Part shown: one piece after another, positions 1-9,706 of the stretch
How the letters are laid out: every line of letters starts with the position of its first letter
Numbering within the stretch: the first letter of the stretch is position 1
DNA from: an uncultured Actinomycetes bacterium
GTDB taxonomy: Bacteria > Actinomycetota > Actinomycetes > Nanopelagicales > Nanopelagicaceae
Assembly: GCA_903842675.1 (NCBI GenBank)
Contig: CAIMMQ010000038.1
Coordinates: 1-39,994, forward strand
Direction: 5' to 3'
DNA: 39,994 nt
The notes under the pieces: generated by a model
Database searches by the model: none
What the model was told of the DNA's origin: nothing
Seen by the model: the letters and a program-made list of their open reading frames with translations, nothing else
Made by a program: the position numbers and the translations under genes

Positions 1-72
1 AGTGTTTTTGATACTCAAGTAGTTACAAAAGTTGCTGAGGCAGTCAGAAGTATTGGGAAATCTAACGCTTAA
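1..72 (+). CDS. 3' end of a truncated CDS (…SVFDTQVVTKVAEAVRSIGKSNA*), possibly malic-enzyme-like C-terminus
   Basis: Open frame from base 1 to TAA at 70-72; the tail vaguely resembles malic enzyme C-termini. Too short to be sure. Confidence 0.4.
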   Translation, partial: SVFDTQVVTKVAEAVRSIGKSNA

Positions 73-1009
73 ATAACCGCGATTGACCGCCGGCAACAAC
101 GCCAGAATAAGTAAGCAATATTCCAATCACGAGATACCAAGTTACGTGTGTGCCTTTTGATGGTGAAATGACGTCGATTAATAGCGAACCAAATAAGGTG
201 CCACCAACGCTAAATAAGGTAAACGTTAGGACCCCTAGGTGTTGCACGATCGTTGCACTGAAAGCAATATATATAACTCCGATTGTTCCGCCTAGATAGA
301 TCCACCAAGGACCACTTGGAAGCGGGGCAAAATTATCGCCCTTAATGAAATGCAGTGCTATAAAGAGTATGAAAAGTGCAGCGGTTCCATTAATGAAGTT
401 CAGGAGTGAGGTCGCGAAGCTTTGGTTTGAATGCTCGTTTATCTGCCCATTTAGCGCTCGTTGTACTCCAACCATGACGCCCGCCAGGGTTGCAAGGGCG
501 ACCGCCAAAACCGAGAACGTTGCAACTGATAGCCGATCCCAAACTGAAATTAATACAGCGACAACGGTAATTATCGCCGATGCCATGCGCCGTTTTGAAA
601 TCAATTTTTTGCCGCCGCCGGTAAACCCAATTCGATCAACGATTAAAGACATCGCAGTTTGCCCAGCAATCGATGCAACTGAATAAACTGCAACACCAAT
701 TAGTGGAACAACATGTGTTTGAAGGGCTACAAAACTGCCACCAAGAACTCCAGCAAATAATCGCCATTTAGGTATTTTTTTGGCGGCTACCGCAACTCTT
801 AAATTCCGCAGTCCACTTTTTATTGATGGACTTACGAGTGCAGCGAGTGTGACAACAATTAGCCCAGAACCAAAGGAAACAATTGCGGCTTCTACGCTGT
901 TGCCTAGAAGTGTCGATAGCTCGCCATTTGCTCGTGACTGAATCGCAATCAAAACACCCGAAATCGCAGCCAGAACTTCTAATTTGGCTACTGAAGTTTT
1001 TGCGCTAAT
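62..1009 (-). CDS. DMT superfamily transporter (DUF606/YdcZ-like)
   Basis: Multi-TM protein, paralogous to 9707..10624 (IQSRANGEL vs VQSRINGQL; GVQRALNGQINE vs AFQQAINGRLN). ORF track starts at TTG 952, but homology extends upstream to about 1009 (possible ATT start). Confidence 0.8.
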   Translation of the reverse strand: MSAKTSVAKLEVLAAISGVLIAIQSRANGELSTLLGNSVEAAIVSFGSGLIVVTLAALVSPSIKSGLRNLRVAVAAKKIPKWRLFAGVLGGSFVALQTHVVPLIGVAVYSVASIAGQTAMSLIVDRIGFTGGGKKLISKRRMASAIITVVAVLISVWDRLSVATFSVLAVALATLAGVMVGVQRALNGQINEHSNQSFATSLLNFINGTAALFILFIALHFIKGDNFAPLPSGPWWIYLGGTIGVIYIAFSATIVQHLGVLTFTLFSVGGTLFGSLLIDVISPSKGTHVTWYLVIGILLTYSGVVAGGQSRLFKR

Positions 1010-2786
1010 TTGTTAACCCTTCGAGGTTTGATGTTGCACTAAGCCATTGCTCTTCAATTTCAGATTTCCGATCTTCGACATCAGCTAATTCTTTCATAAC
1101 AGCGCTTAGTTTCTCGTGATCGAATGCGAGTTCTACTTGTTCCTTTTGCAGGCGTAAATTTTCCGCATCAATCTTCATCAGTTGTTTCTCAAGTTTGGCG
1201 ATCTCTTTCTTGAGGAGTTGAACTTGCGCCACGGTTGAAACCTTAGATTTTTCACCAGACTCTTTATTTTGTGAGATTGAGTTACTGCGCAGCTCCAAAT
1301 ATTCATCAACGCCACCTGGCAAATCACGTATTGCAAGGTCATCTAGTAACCCAACAAAACGATCACAGACACGTTCTAAGAAGTAGCGATCGTGGGAAAT
1401 TACAACGAGTGTGCCACCGAAAGAATCGAGTAGATCTTCAAGCGCGGTAAGGGTTTCAACATCGAAATCATTTGTGGGTTCATCAAGTAACAAGACGTTT
1501 GGGCTATCCATTAGAAGTCTTGTTAGTTGGAGGCGGCGGCGTTCTCCACCTGAAAGATCGCCAACCGGCGTCCACTGCGTATCTGCGGTGAAGCCCAGCC
1601 GTTCACAGAGTTGAGATGCGGTGAGTTCTTTGCCATTACCCAATTGCACTTGGTTGGCAATCTTTTCTACCGCTTCAAGTACTCGCCAAGTTGGATCTAA
1701 CTCTTCAAGATGCTGCGACAAGAAGGCTAATTTCACAGTTACGCCAGTAACTAATTTTCCTGCGCTCGGCTTATTGTCACCAGTCAAAGAGCGCATCAGT
1801 GTGGTCTTGCCAGAACCGTTGACGCCAATGATTCCAATTCGATCACCGGGTCCAACGTTCCAATCAACCCCAGATAAAACAATTTTTTCACCGGCCTTGA
1901 TTGCAGCACGATGTAATTCAAAGACAGTCTTGCCCAAGCGATTGGCGGCGAAGTTCAATAATTCTGCTTCATTTCTTGGTGGTGGTTCATTTGCAATTAA
2001 AGTATTAGCCGCATCAATTCGAAACTTAGGCTTTGCAGTACGTGCCGGTGCACCTCGGCGCAACCAGGCCAGCTCTTTGCGAATCAACATATTCCGCTTG
2101 CCATCTTCGACGCTCTGTTGGCGAGCGCGTTCTGCCTTGGACAGTACATACGCCGAATAACCACCGTCATAGGCCAGCACGTTGCCGTCAACAACTTCCC
2201 AAATTTGATCTGAAACTTCATCTAGGAACCAGCGATCGTGCGTGATGACAACCACTGCTAGCTTTGTGCGATTCTTAATATGCGATGCCAACCAGGCCAC
2301 GCCTTCAACATCTAGATGGTTTGTTGGTTCATCCAAAAGCAATAGATCAAAATTTCCAACTAATAACTTTGCGAGATTAACTCGGCGACGCTCGCCGCCA
2401 GATAAATCTGCAAATTTGCGGTCCAAGAGCGCATCAGAAAACCCACCAAATAAACCAGTCAGTACTTCGCGAATTAAAGAATCGCGGGCCCACTCGTGCA
2501 CTTCTTTATCGCCGAGTACTACTTCGCGAACCAAAGCACCTGGAGCGGCGTGATCGACTTGACTCAAAATTCCAATAGTTACATCGCCGGCTTTTGCGAT
2601 TCGGCCAGAATCAGCTGGTTCGAGATCGGCCATCACTTTAAGCAGAGTGCTTTTGCCGCCACCATTACGTCCAACTACCCCGATGCGCTCCCCTTCACTT
2701 ATTCCAAGTGATACTTCTTTGAGGAGCGGGCGAATATCAAAGGCCTTTGATACTGATTCCAGATTTAAAAGATTCTTGGCGGCCAT
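1005..2786 (-). CDS. ABC-F family ATP-binding protein (Uup/TlrC-like)
   Basis: Two NBDs with Walker A GRNGGGKST and GVNGSGKTT, two LSGGERRR signatures, LLLDEPTNHLDVE and LLLDEPTNDFDVE, C-terminal coiled coil. Confidence 0.93.
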   Translation of the reverse strand: MAAKNLLNLESVSKAFDIRPLLKEVSLGISEGERIGVVGRNGGGKSTLLKVMADLEPADSGRIAKAGDVTIGILSQVDHAAPGALVREVVLGDKEVHEWARDSLIREVLTGLFGGFSDALLDRKFADLSGGERRRVNLAKLLVGNFDLLLLDEPTNHLDVEGVAWLASHIKNRTKLAVVVITHDRWFLDEVSDQIWEVVDGNVLAYDGGYSAYVLSKAERARQQSVEDGKRNMLIRKELAWLRRGAPARTAKPKFRIDAANTLIANEPPPRNEAELLNFAANRLGKTVFELHRAAIKAGEKIVLSGVDWNVGPGDRIGIIGVNGSGKTTLMRSLTGDNKPSAGKLVTGVTVKLAFLSQHLEELDPTWRVLEAVEKIANQVQLGNGKELTASQLCERLGFTADTQWTPVGDLSGGERRRLQLTRLLMDSPNVLLLDEPTNDFDVETLTALEDLLDSFGGTLVVISHDRYFLERVCDRFVGLLDDLAIRDLPGGVDEYLELRSNSISQNKESGEKSKVSTVAQVQLLKKEIAKLEKQLMKIDAENLRLQKEQVELAFDHEKLSAVMKELADVEDRKSEIEEQWLSATSNLEGLTN

Positions 2787-2822
2787 GTCCCAACTCTAAT
2801 TGAGGATTGGTAGAGTGACTAA

Positions 2823-4097
2823 ATGGCTATCACAGATCGGCAATTTGCCGTTGATTTAGATGCAAAAGATCCCCTCGCAAAGTATCGCGAGCAATTTGTG
2901 ATCACTGATCCAACAATGTGCTATCTCGATGGTAATTCACTTGGTCGATTGCCGAAACAAACGATCAAAGTTATAAATGATTTTCTAATTGATGACTGGG
3001 GCGCGAAAGTTGTAGAGGGTTGGAACGATTGGATTGATCAAGCACAAGTAACTGGCGATCTAATTGGTCGTGCGACTCTCGGGGCGGCATCTGGTCAAGT
3101 ACTTGCTTGTGATACAACTTCAGTTAACTTTTATCAACTAGTCGGAGCCGCACTTGCAGCGCGACCTGGACGCAAAACAATTATTGTTGATGCGGCAAAC
3201 TTCCCAACGGATCGTTATATTCTTCAAGGTTTAGCAAAAACACATGGACTCAAATTAATCACTATTGATAATGAATCGCCGGGCTCGGCCGAGCATGAAC
3301 GTATTACGCCAGAGATATTGGAAAAGTATTTATCAGAGGATGTTGCTTTTGTAACCCTCGAGGTAATCCAATATCGATCTGGTGCGCGCACTGATATAAA
3401 AGCCATCACAGATCTTGCGCGTAAATATGGTGCGCTAACTATCTGGGATGCCAGCCATGCTGTTGGCGCTATCGAAATGAACTTTGATGCGAATGGTGTT
3501 GATCTAGCCGTCGGTTGCACCTATAAATATGGAAACTCTGGCCCGGGCGCTCCTGCTTGGTTATATGTTGCAAAGCGGATACAAAAAGAGTTGCAAACCC
3601 CGATCCAGGGTTGGTTTGCGCAAAGCAATCAATTTGAAATGGGTTCAACGTTTGAAAAATCTGGCGACATCCGCGGCTTCCAAATTGCTAGCCCTTCACT
3701 TATTGGTTTGAAATCTATTCAAAGTGCGTTTGGCATGATTGAGGAAGCTGGAATAGATGCGATCGCAGCCAAGTGCGCGCAGGGAACTGAAATGATGATT
3801 GGTCTTTATGATGCATGGCTTGCTGATCTAGGTTTCACGCTTAATACTTCAAGGAATCCCAAAGAACGTGGGGGCCATATTTCTTTGGTTCACCCGGAAG
3901 CAAAACGTATCTCGGTCGCCCTGCGCCAGTTCGCAAATGTGATTCCGGATTATCGAGTTCCCGATTCAATTCGCCTTGCGATCGCTCCACTGCCAACTAG
4001 TTATCTAGAAGTTTGGGATGGCTTTGAGCGCATTCGTGATCTAGTTTCAACACGCCAATACGAGAAGATTCAAGCCAATGAAATGCGGGTTACATGA
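2823..4097 (+). CDS. kynU: Kynureninase
   Basis: MCYLDGNSLGRLP, WDASHAVGAIEM, GCTYKYGNSGPGAPAWLYV with the PLP lysine; coupled to kynA. Confidence 0.93.
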   Translation: MAITDRQFAVDLDAKDPLAKYREQFVITDPTMCYLDGNSLGRLPKQTIKVINDFLIDDWGAKVVEGWNDWIDQAQVTGDLIGRATLGAASGQVLACDTTSVNFYQLVGAALAARPGRKTIIVDAANFPTDRYILQGLAKTHGLKLITIDNESPGSAEHERITPEILEKYLSEDVAFVTLEVIQYRSGARTDIKAITDLARKYGALTIWDASHAVGAIEMNFDANGVDLAVGCTYKYGNSGPGAPAWLYVAKRIQKELQTPIQGWFAQSNQFEMGSTFEKSGDIRGFQIASPSLIGLKSIQSAFGMIEEAGIDAIAAKCAQGTEMMIGLYDAWLADLGFTLNTSRNPKERGGHISLVHPEAKRISVALRQFANVIPDYRVPDSIRLAIAPLPTSYLEVWDGFERIRDLVSTRQYEKIQANEMRVT

Positions 4098-4885
4098 GCG
4101 AATTCGATCCAGCACTTACCTATACCTCCTATCTTGCGATCGATGAACTTCTAAATTTGCAGCGCCCACTTTCAGATGGACCAGAACATGATGAGATGCT
4201 CTTCATTGTTATCCACCAAACTTACGAACTCTGGTTTAAACAACTAAAGCATGAAATTTTTGGTGTTAAGAAAACACTTGAGGCTGGTGACAGTTATGGG
4301 TCTCTGGCAATACTCGGTCGAATTCGCACAATTCTAAAAATTTGCGTTTCCCAAGTTGATATCTTGGAGACAATGACACCACTGCAATTTAATTCGTTCC
4401 GCGGTCGGCTCTCATCTTCATCTGGTTTTCAATCAGCACAGTTCCGTGAAGTAGAAGCGTTGCTTGGTCGCAGAGATTCAAAGATGGCAGGCCATCTTCC
4501 ACCGGAGGCGCAAAAAATAATTGCACATATCACAGCCCAAAGATCACTTTGGGATTCATTATTGGTCTACATCGGCAAACGTAACCATGCCGTGCCTGCT
4601 AAATATTTGCAGCGCGATTTTGCTGTTGCTTATGAACCAAATGAAGCAGTCCAAGAAGTTTTGTTAAAGGTTCATCAGGAGGATCCAGAAACTGCCATGA
4701 TCTGCGAACGGTTAGTTGACATTGATGAAGGTCTCCAAGAGTGGCGCTATCGACATGTGAAAATGGTGGAACGAACGATCGGCCACAAATCAGGAACCGG
4801 TGGCTCTTCAGGAGTTGGCTATTTAAGCTCGACGCTCTTTCATCCAATATTCCCTGACTTGTGGGCGATTAGAGATCGTTTTTAA
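4094..4885 (+). CDS. kynA: Tryptophan 2,3-dioxygenase
   Basis: TYTSYLAIDELLNLQ, EMLFIVIHQTYELWFKQLKHE, SGFQSAQFREVE; ATGA overlap with kynU. Confidence 0.93.
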   Translation: MSEFDPALTYTSYLAIDELLNLQRPLSDGPEHDEMLFIVIHQTYELWFKQLKHEIFGVKKTLEAGDSYGSLAILGRIRTILKICVSQVDILETMTPLQFNSFRGRLSSSSGFQSAQFREVEALLGRRDSKMAGHLPPEAQKIIAHITAQRSLWDSLLVYIGKRNHAVPAKYLQRDFAVAYEPNEAVQEVLLKVHQEDPETAMICERLVDIDEGLQEWRYRHVKMVERTIGHKSGTGGSSGVGYLSSTLFHPIFPDLWAIRDRF

Positions 4886-6040
4886 TTAACTAGATGGCGT
4901 TGAGCCGAGGATTACCGAGAAGGTCTTGCTCTCACCGGTTGGCATAGTTACAACGATCGAAACTTTATCTTTGGGTGCGTGCGCGCGAATGCGAACAATC
5001 GCTGCAACTTGATCAGGTATCCTTACGCCATCAATTGAAGTAATAATTGCGCCCGCTGGGATACCAGAGGTTTCCGCTGCTTCACCAGTTGATAGTTTAG
5101 AAATTTTGGCACCTTTGCCAGTGAATGTAGTATCGAAAAAGACGCCAAGTAGTGGGCGGGTGGATTTACCGGTCGCAACAATTTCGTTGATTACGCGAAT
5201 TGCTTCACTGATCGGAATTGAAAAACCAACGCCAATCGAACCACTTTGACCGCCAGCACTGGCACCAAGTGTCGCGATAGCAGAGTTAATACCAACCATA
5301 CGTCCTTGAGAATCTGTAAGTGGACCGCCAGAGTTTCCTGGATTGATAGCGGCATCGGTTTGTATTGCATCTACATAAGAGTCTGTTGCGGTAGTTCCAG
5401 AACTTGAACCCGTTGTGACTGGGCGATTTAGTGAAGAGACAATTCCTGCGGTAACAGTGTGATCCAGTCCTAGTGGTGAACCAAATGCAATAACTTGATC
5501 GCCGATGCTCAAGGTCTGTGAGCTACCAATTACGATCGTTGGTTGATTTCCGCGGACAATCTTCAAAACTGCCAAGTCATAACTTGAATCCCGTCCAACA
5601 ATAGTTGCTGGAACTTCATCACCGTTATCAAGTTCTACCGCAATTGTTCCGGTGCCGGTTGCCGCGGCATCAATAACGTGATTATTTGTAACGATGTAAC
5701 TTGAAGTTGCATCAGTTTTAAAGATAGAACCAGATCCGGTATCTCCACCAGTTCCTACAGTTACTTTAACTGTTACAACTGCAGGAGAAACTTTCTGCAC
5801 AACCGTCTTAATACTGGCGCCATTCGTTGCAGGGGAACCTAGAGTTACTGCTGTGCGCAGGCTTGAGCAAGTACCGGTTTGGGAAGCAAAGATTGCACCA
5901 GTCTTATTATCAACACAAGCGTTCACAACCGGGTTGCTGAAAGTCCCGGCGGCGGTGGCAACGCCACCGACTATCCCAGCACCGAGAACAAAACCTAATG
6001 TTACTTTTGCGGTTGTGGTCTTAATGAAGTTATTCAGCAA
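4886..6040 (-). CDS. HtrA/DegP-like trypsin-fold serine protease with PDZ domain, membrane-anchored
   Basis: N-terminal hydrophobic segment; NNHVID, SYDLAVLKI and NPGNSGGPL motifs; C-terminal PDZ; TTG start with SD aagggg. Confidence 0.9.
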   Translation of the reverse strand: MLNNFIKTTTAKVTLGFVLGAGIVGGVATAAGTFSNPVVNACVDNKTGAIFASQTGTCSSLRTAVTLGSPATNGASIKTVVQKVSPAVVTVKVTVGTGGDTGSGSIFKTDATSSYIVTNNHVIDAAATGTGTIAVELDNGDEVPATIVGRDSSYDLAVLKIVRGNQPTIVIGSSQTLSIGDQVIAFGSPLGLDHTVTAGIVSSLNRPVTTGSSSGTTATDSYVDAIQTDAAINPGNSGGPLTDSQGRMVGINSAIATLGASAGGQSGSIGVGFSIPISEAIRVINEIVATGKSTRPLLGVFFDTTFTGKGAKISKLSTGEAAETSGIPAGAIITSIDGVRIPDQVAAIVRIRAHAPKDKVSIVVTMPTGESKTFSVILGSTPSS

Positions 6041-6108
6041 TTTCTCTCCCCTTTAGATATTAAATATTTTCTCTAAGTCCAAGATTAAATACGATCTACC
6101 TTAATAGT

Positions 6109-7356
6109 CTAAGAGTGCTTGGTAAAAGTTTCCTGAGAATTATTCAGCGCCGGCATCTTCATATTTCGAAAATCAGGAACAAGCACCATGGCAAGGATGC
6201 ATAAAATTGTAAGCGCAGCGCCGGCCTCTATTGCTCGAGTTATGCCAATCGCGGCGGCCAGTGGTGCGCCCAGGGCTAGACCAAGTGGGCGAAGCAGCAT
6301 GGTTCCCATGGCATCAAAAGATGAAACCCGAGAGAGCGCATCTGGTGGAACTTGGCGTTGCATGGCTGTAGTCCACAAAGTTGACCAAAGATCCAGAGTC
6401 ACACCCCAAGCGAAGGCTGAGGCGGCGATAAACCAAATTGATTGTGGTCTTGCGAGCGACCACATATAAAGCGAAATAGTAAAAGTGATAATTGTTAAAA
6501 AGCGCATTGGATATTTAACTTTTATCTTCATGGCAATAAGCGATCCAACAACATAGCCAACAGCTTCACTAGAAAGTACGAGGGACCAAGATTTTGGTCC
6601 ATTGAAATGTTTAAGTGCAATCAAGGGTCCTAAAACATTTTCACCCATGGCCCAAATCATTACGATTGATGAGAAGCAACAGACGCCAGTAACGATCCAG
6701 GGATAAGAGAAAAATACTTTCCAACCATGGAGTAAATCATCAAGCATGCTCACATCGCTATCGCTGCGATCTGGCGCAACTTGTCGGAAACTAAAAACTA
6801 TCAATCCAGCGATTAAGAAGGTAATCGCATCAATAGTTAGCGCCCAAGAACTTCCCCACGCACTTACCATTATGCCGCCGACAGCAGCCCCAATAATCAT
6901 TGCGCCGTTTTGGATTAAGTTCTGAACTGCATTTCCTTGTTGCAGCTTCTCTTCTGGAAGAAGCGCCGGCATTACCCCTGACATCGCTGGCCAAAAAATT
7001 CCCCACATTAAACCGAAATTGATATTTGCAATGAGCATTACAGCAAGGGGCACATGCCCGGTAAAAAAGTATCCAGCTTGAACAAAGAGTCCTAGTGAGC
7101 CCCAAATGTCAGCCAGTGCGACAACTCTTACCCGGCCAAATTTGTCCGCAAGTACACCGCCGAATGGACTCATGACAAGCATTGCTAACGTTGTGGAACC
7201 AAGCACTAAGCCGAGTTCGTTAGCCGAACCACCAGGTAAATGGAGAATTCCAAATGCAAGGGCAATTGGGGAAAGGCCATTTCCGAAATTAGAAATAAAC
7301 CTTGCTAGAAAGAACTTTTTTACATGGCTGTGCTTGAAAAGATCTAGCGAACTCAT
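6109..7356 (-). CDS. MFS transporter
   Basis: About 12 hydrophobic segments; GGVLADKFGRVRVV MFS loop motif. Confidence 0.87.
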   Translation of the reverse strand: MSSLDLFKHSHVKKFFLARFISNFGNGLSPIALAFGILHLPGGSANELGLVLGSTTLAMLVMSPFGGVLADKFGRVRVVALADIWGSLGLFVQAGYFFTGHVPLAVMLIANINFGLMWGIFWPAMSGVMPALLPEEKLQQGNAVQNLIQNGAMIIGAAVGGIMVSAWGSSWALTIDAITFLIAGLIVFSFRQVAPDRSDSDVSMLDDLLHGWKVFFSYPWIVTGVCCFSSIVMIWAMGENVLGPLIALKHFNGPKSWSLVLSSEAVGYVVGSLIAMKIKVKYPMRFLTIITFTISLYMWSLARPQSIWFIAASAFAWGVTLDLWSTLWTTAMQRQVPPDALSRVSSFDAMGTMLLRPLGLALGAPLAAAIGITRAIEAGAALTILCILAMVLVPDFRNMKMPALNNSQETFTKHS

Positions 7357-7739
7357 CAGCCCTTTTTGCCTTCAATATCGCGCAATACTCGATGAATATC
7401 GGCAGCGATAACTTTAAGTTCGGCTAGTTCTTGGTTTGCAAGAAGACGGGCTTCTTTTGCTAATTCAAATTCGCCCAGTGACGCAGTATGTGTTTCGGTT
7501 ATTTTTTGTTCAACTGATGCAGAGGATACTTTTTGCCCGACCATGATGATCGACAAAAGAACTAGCTGCAAGAATGTTTGAGCAATCCAGGCAACTATGA
7601 CCACTACATCACCAGTTTTAATCGCAGCTGGTAATGAAATTAAAGCGAGCGCAGCAAAGATATATGCGCACCACATCGTGGAAACTCCGGCGGTAATTTT
7701 CTCCGCAATCTTGAAGTTAAATTGGGCGACTTTGCTCAT
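7356..7739 (-). CDS. Small membrane protein with two TM helices and a cytoplasmic helix (DUF1003/low-affinity iron permease-like topology)
   Basis: Two hydrophobic stretches plus an acidic helical C-terminus; ATGA overlap with the MFS gene. Confidence 0.5.
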   Translation of the reverse strand: MSKVAQFNFKIAEKITAGVSTMWCAYIFAALALISLPAAIKTGDVVVIVAWIAQTFLQLVLLSIIMVGQKVSSASVEQKITETHTASLGEFELAKEARLLANQELAELKVIAADIHRVLRDIEGKKG

Positions 7740-7785
7740 AAAGTAATGATACTTCGCAGGTGCTATTAAGACCTGTTCCTGGGCG

Positions 7786-8526
7786 CTATAAAGTTATGCG
7801 TTCTGAGGCTAGGTATTTATTAGTAGGCGCGCCTCGAAGAACATGAACACCAGCCACCCCATGTACCTGCCAAATCTTTGCTTCTAGAGATGTCCCAGAA
7901 TCTAGCCCCGTAACTAGAGCAGTATCTTCATCAACGCCAATAATGATTGTTCCTTCCGGTGCCTTCAACATAATTTTTGCTGCACTATCTGGAATCCATC
8001 CGAAGAATTTGTTGTAATGCGGAATTGTGCGCACATGTGGAACGACATTTAGCCCAGGAGTGCCAACATCTTTCATTCGAAAGAAATTTGGGACTTCGCT
8101 GCCAAAAGCCATCGCACCTGCACTGCATCCGGCCAATGAAGAACCACTTTGCCAATTAGCAACAATTGCTTCCCAAACTAAAGTACCGATTAGTGTGTCG
8201 GCTAAATAGCTTGGGTCGCCACCTGACAAGTAGATCAATCCCGCATCATGTACTCGCTTCGCATAATCCGGATTATTAGCATCTTCGCGGTTATAAATTG
8301 GTAGATAAACTTGAACCGAACCAATGCGGCGTGCCTGCGCTTCGCCTAATTCCTGCCAATGTTTAAGTCGTTCGGTACTTTCATTTCCTGCTGCGGTTGG
8401 AAGTTGAATGAAAGTGTTGGCTTTGCCATTTTTGATTCCGGATTGGATTAGCGCACTTTCTAAATCCTGCATAACTGGTAGATATTCACCCGAACCCACA
8501 AGTGCTAATGCGCCCTGGGAGTTCAT
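7786..8526 (-). CDS. Type 1 glutamine amidotransferase-like / peptidase S51 (cyanophycinase-like) protein
   Basis: LVGSGEYL N-terminus, IYLSGGDPSYL, nucleophile elbow GCSAGAMAFG. Confidence 0.75.
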   Translation of the reverse strand: MNSQGALALVGSGEYLPVMQDLESALIQSGIKNGKANTFIQLPTAAGNESTERLKHWQELGEAQARRIGSVQVYLPIYNREDANNPDYAKRVHDAGLIYLSGGDPSYLADTLIGTLVWEAIVANWQSGSSLAGCSAGAMAFGSEVPNFFRMKDVGTPGLNVVPHVRTIPHYNKFFGWIPDSAAKIMLKAPEGTIIIGVDEDTALVTGLDSGTSLEAKIWQVHGVAGVHVLRGAPTNKYLASERITL

Positions 8527-8555
8527 ATCATTACTGTATAGGTAGGATTAGGCAT

Positions 8556-9695
8556 ATGCGCATCTGGGCCCGACGAATAGCTATCGGCCTTTCACTATCC
8601 ATAGTCCTTGCCTCGGGTGGCTTCTACTTCTTTAATAAGACGGCAACCACTGCTATTCCACGTTCCCATGTACTTAAGGGCGCAAAGCAATCAAAGAATG
8701 GTGACACCAATATTTTGTTGCTCGGACTAGACAGTCGGCGTGATAACAATGGAAACAATTTGCCGCGGGCGCTTCTAGATTTAATGCACGTTGGATCATC
8801 CAGTTCAATTGGTGGTTACAACACCAACACAATGATTCTGATTCATATTCCTGCTGGTGGTAAAAAAGCTGTTGCCATTTCTATTCCGCGTGATGATTAT
8901 GTAAATGTTCCTGGCTTGGGCATGAAGAAGATTAAAGAAGCCTATGGCTATGCGAAATACGCCGAAGATTCAAAGTTGTATAGGGCTGGAGTAAAGAACC
9001 CAGATCGGGAACACCTTGCCCGTGAAGCTGGCCGAACTGCAACCGTTGCCACAATTACTGCGCTGCTTGATGTCCCAATTGATCATTTTGCCGAAGTTAA
9101 CTTAGTTGGGTTTTATGACTTAGCAACCGCGCTCGGTGGCGTGCAAGTTTGTTTGAAGAACGCCGTGAATGACAAGCAATATTCGGGCGGCGTTTTCCCA
9201 GCCGGATTGCAAACGATCACTGGGGTTCAAGCGCTGCAATTTGTCCGTCAACGACATGGCCTGCCAAACGGAGACCTAGATCGAACACATAGGCAGCAAG
9301 CATTTATTACCGGTGTGATTACCAAATTTAGAACTCAAGGTATTTTTGGTGATCTTGGAAAACTTTCCTCATTGTTAGCGGTTGCTAAAAAGGATGTCGT
9401 AATTGATGCGGGCTGGGATGTCCTAGGTTTCTTGCCAAATGCCAAAGCGCTGACCGGTGGCAACATAACTTTCCACACCCTTCCAATCGAAGGATATGTA
9501 ATGCGCAATAGCCAGAGCGTTAACTTGATTGATACCGTGAAAGTGAAACAGTTTGTTCAGGATCTTTTCTATCCAAAACCAACTCCTAAGGGTTCAAGCA
9601 GCGCTACTCCAACACCAAAACCAACCAAGTTGAACTACGCAACGCTGGCAAACGGAAAATCCGTTGACGGTAGCAAAATTCCTTGTGTGAATTAG
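8556..9695 (+). CDS. LytR-CpsA-Psr (LCP) family protein
   Basis: N-terminal TM, LLLGLDSRRDN, NTMILIHIP, SIPRDDYVNVPG, VRQRHGLPNGDLDRTHRQQAFI. Start set at ATG 8556 rather than 8502. Confidence 0.92.
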   Translation: MRIWARRIAIGLSLSIVLASGGFYFFNKTATTAIPRSHVLKGAKQSKNGDTNILLLGLDSRRDNNGNNLPRALLDLMHVGSSSSIGGYNTNTMILIHIPAGGKKAVAISIPRDDYVNVPGLGMKKIKEAYGYAKYAEDSKLYRAGVKNPDREHLAREAGRTATVATITALLDVPIDHFAEVNLVGFYDLATALGGVQVCLKNAVNDKQYSGGVFPAGLQTITGVQALQFVRQRHGLPNGDLDRTHRQQAFITGVITKFRTQGIFGDLGKLSSLLAVAKKDVVIDAGWDVLGFLPNAKALTGGNITFHTLPIEGYVMRNSQSVNLIDTVKVKQFVQDLFYPKPTPKGSSSATPTPKPTKLNYATLANGKSVDGSKIPCVN

Positions 9696-9706
9696 GGGTT
9701 GCCTAA

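Noticed and set aside
345-686. Numerous track ORFs antisense to or inside known genes (e.g. 345-686, 1621-2160, 10285-10599, 15666-15896, 18018-18386, 22583-23251, 30174-30506)
   Set aside because: They lie opposite well-supported genes, have no recognisable domains and often show repetitive or translation-artefact composition.
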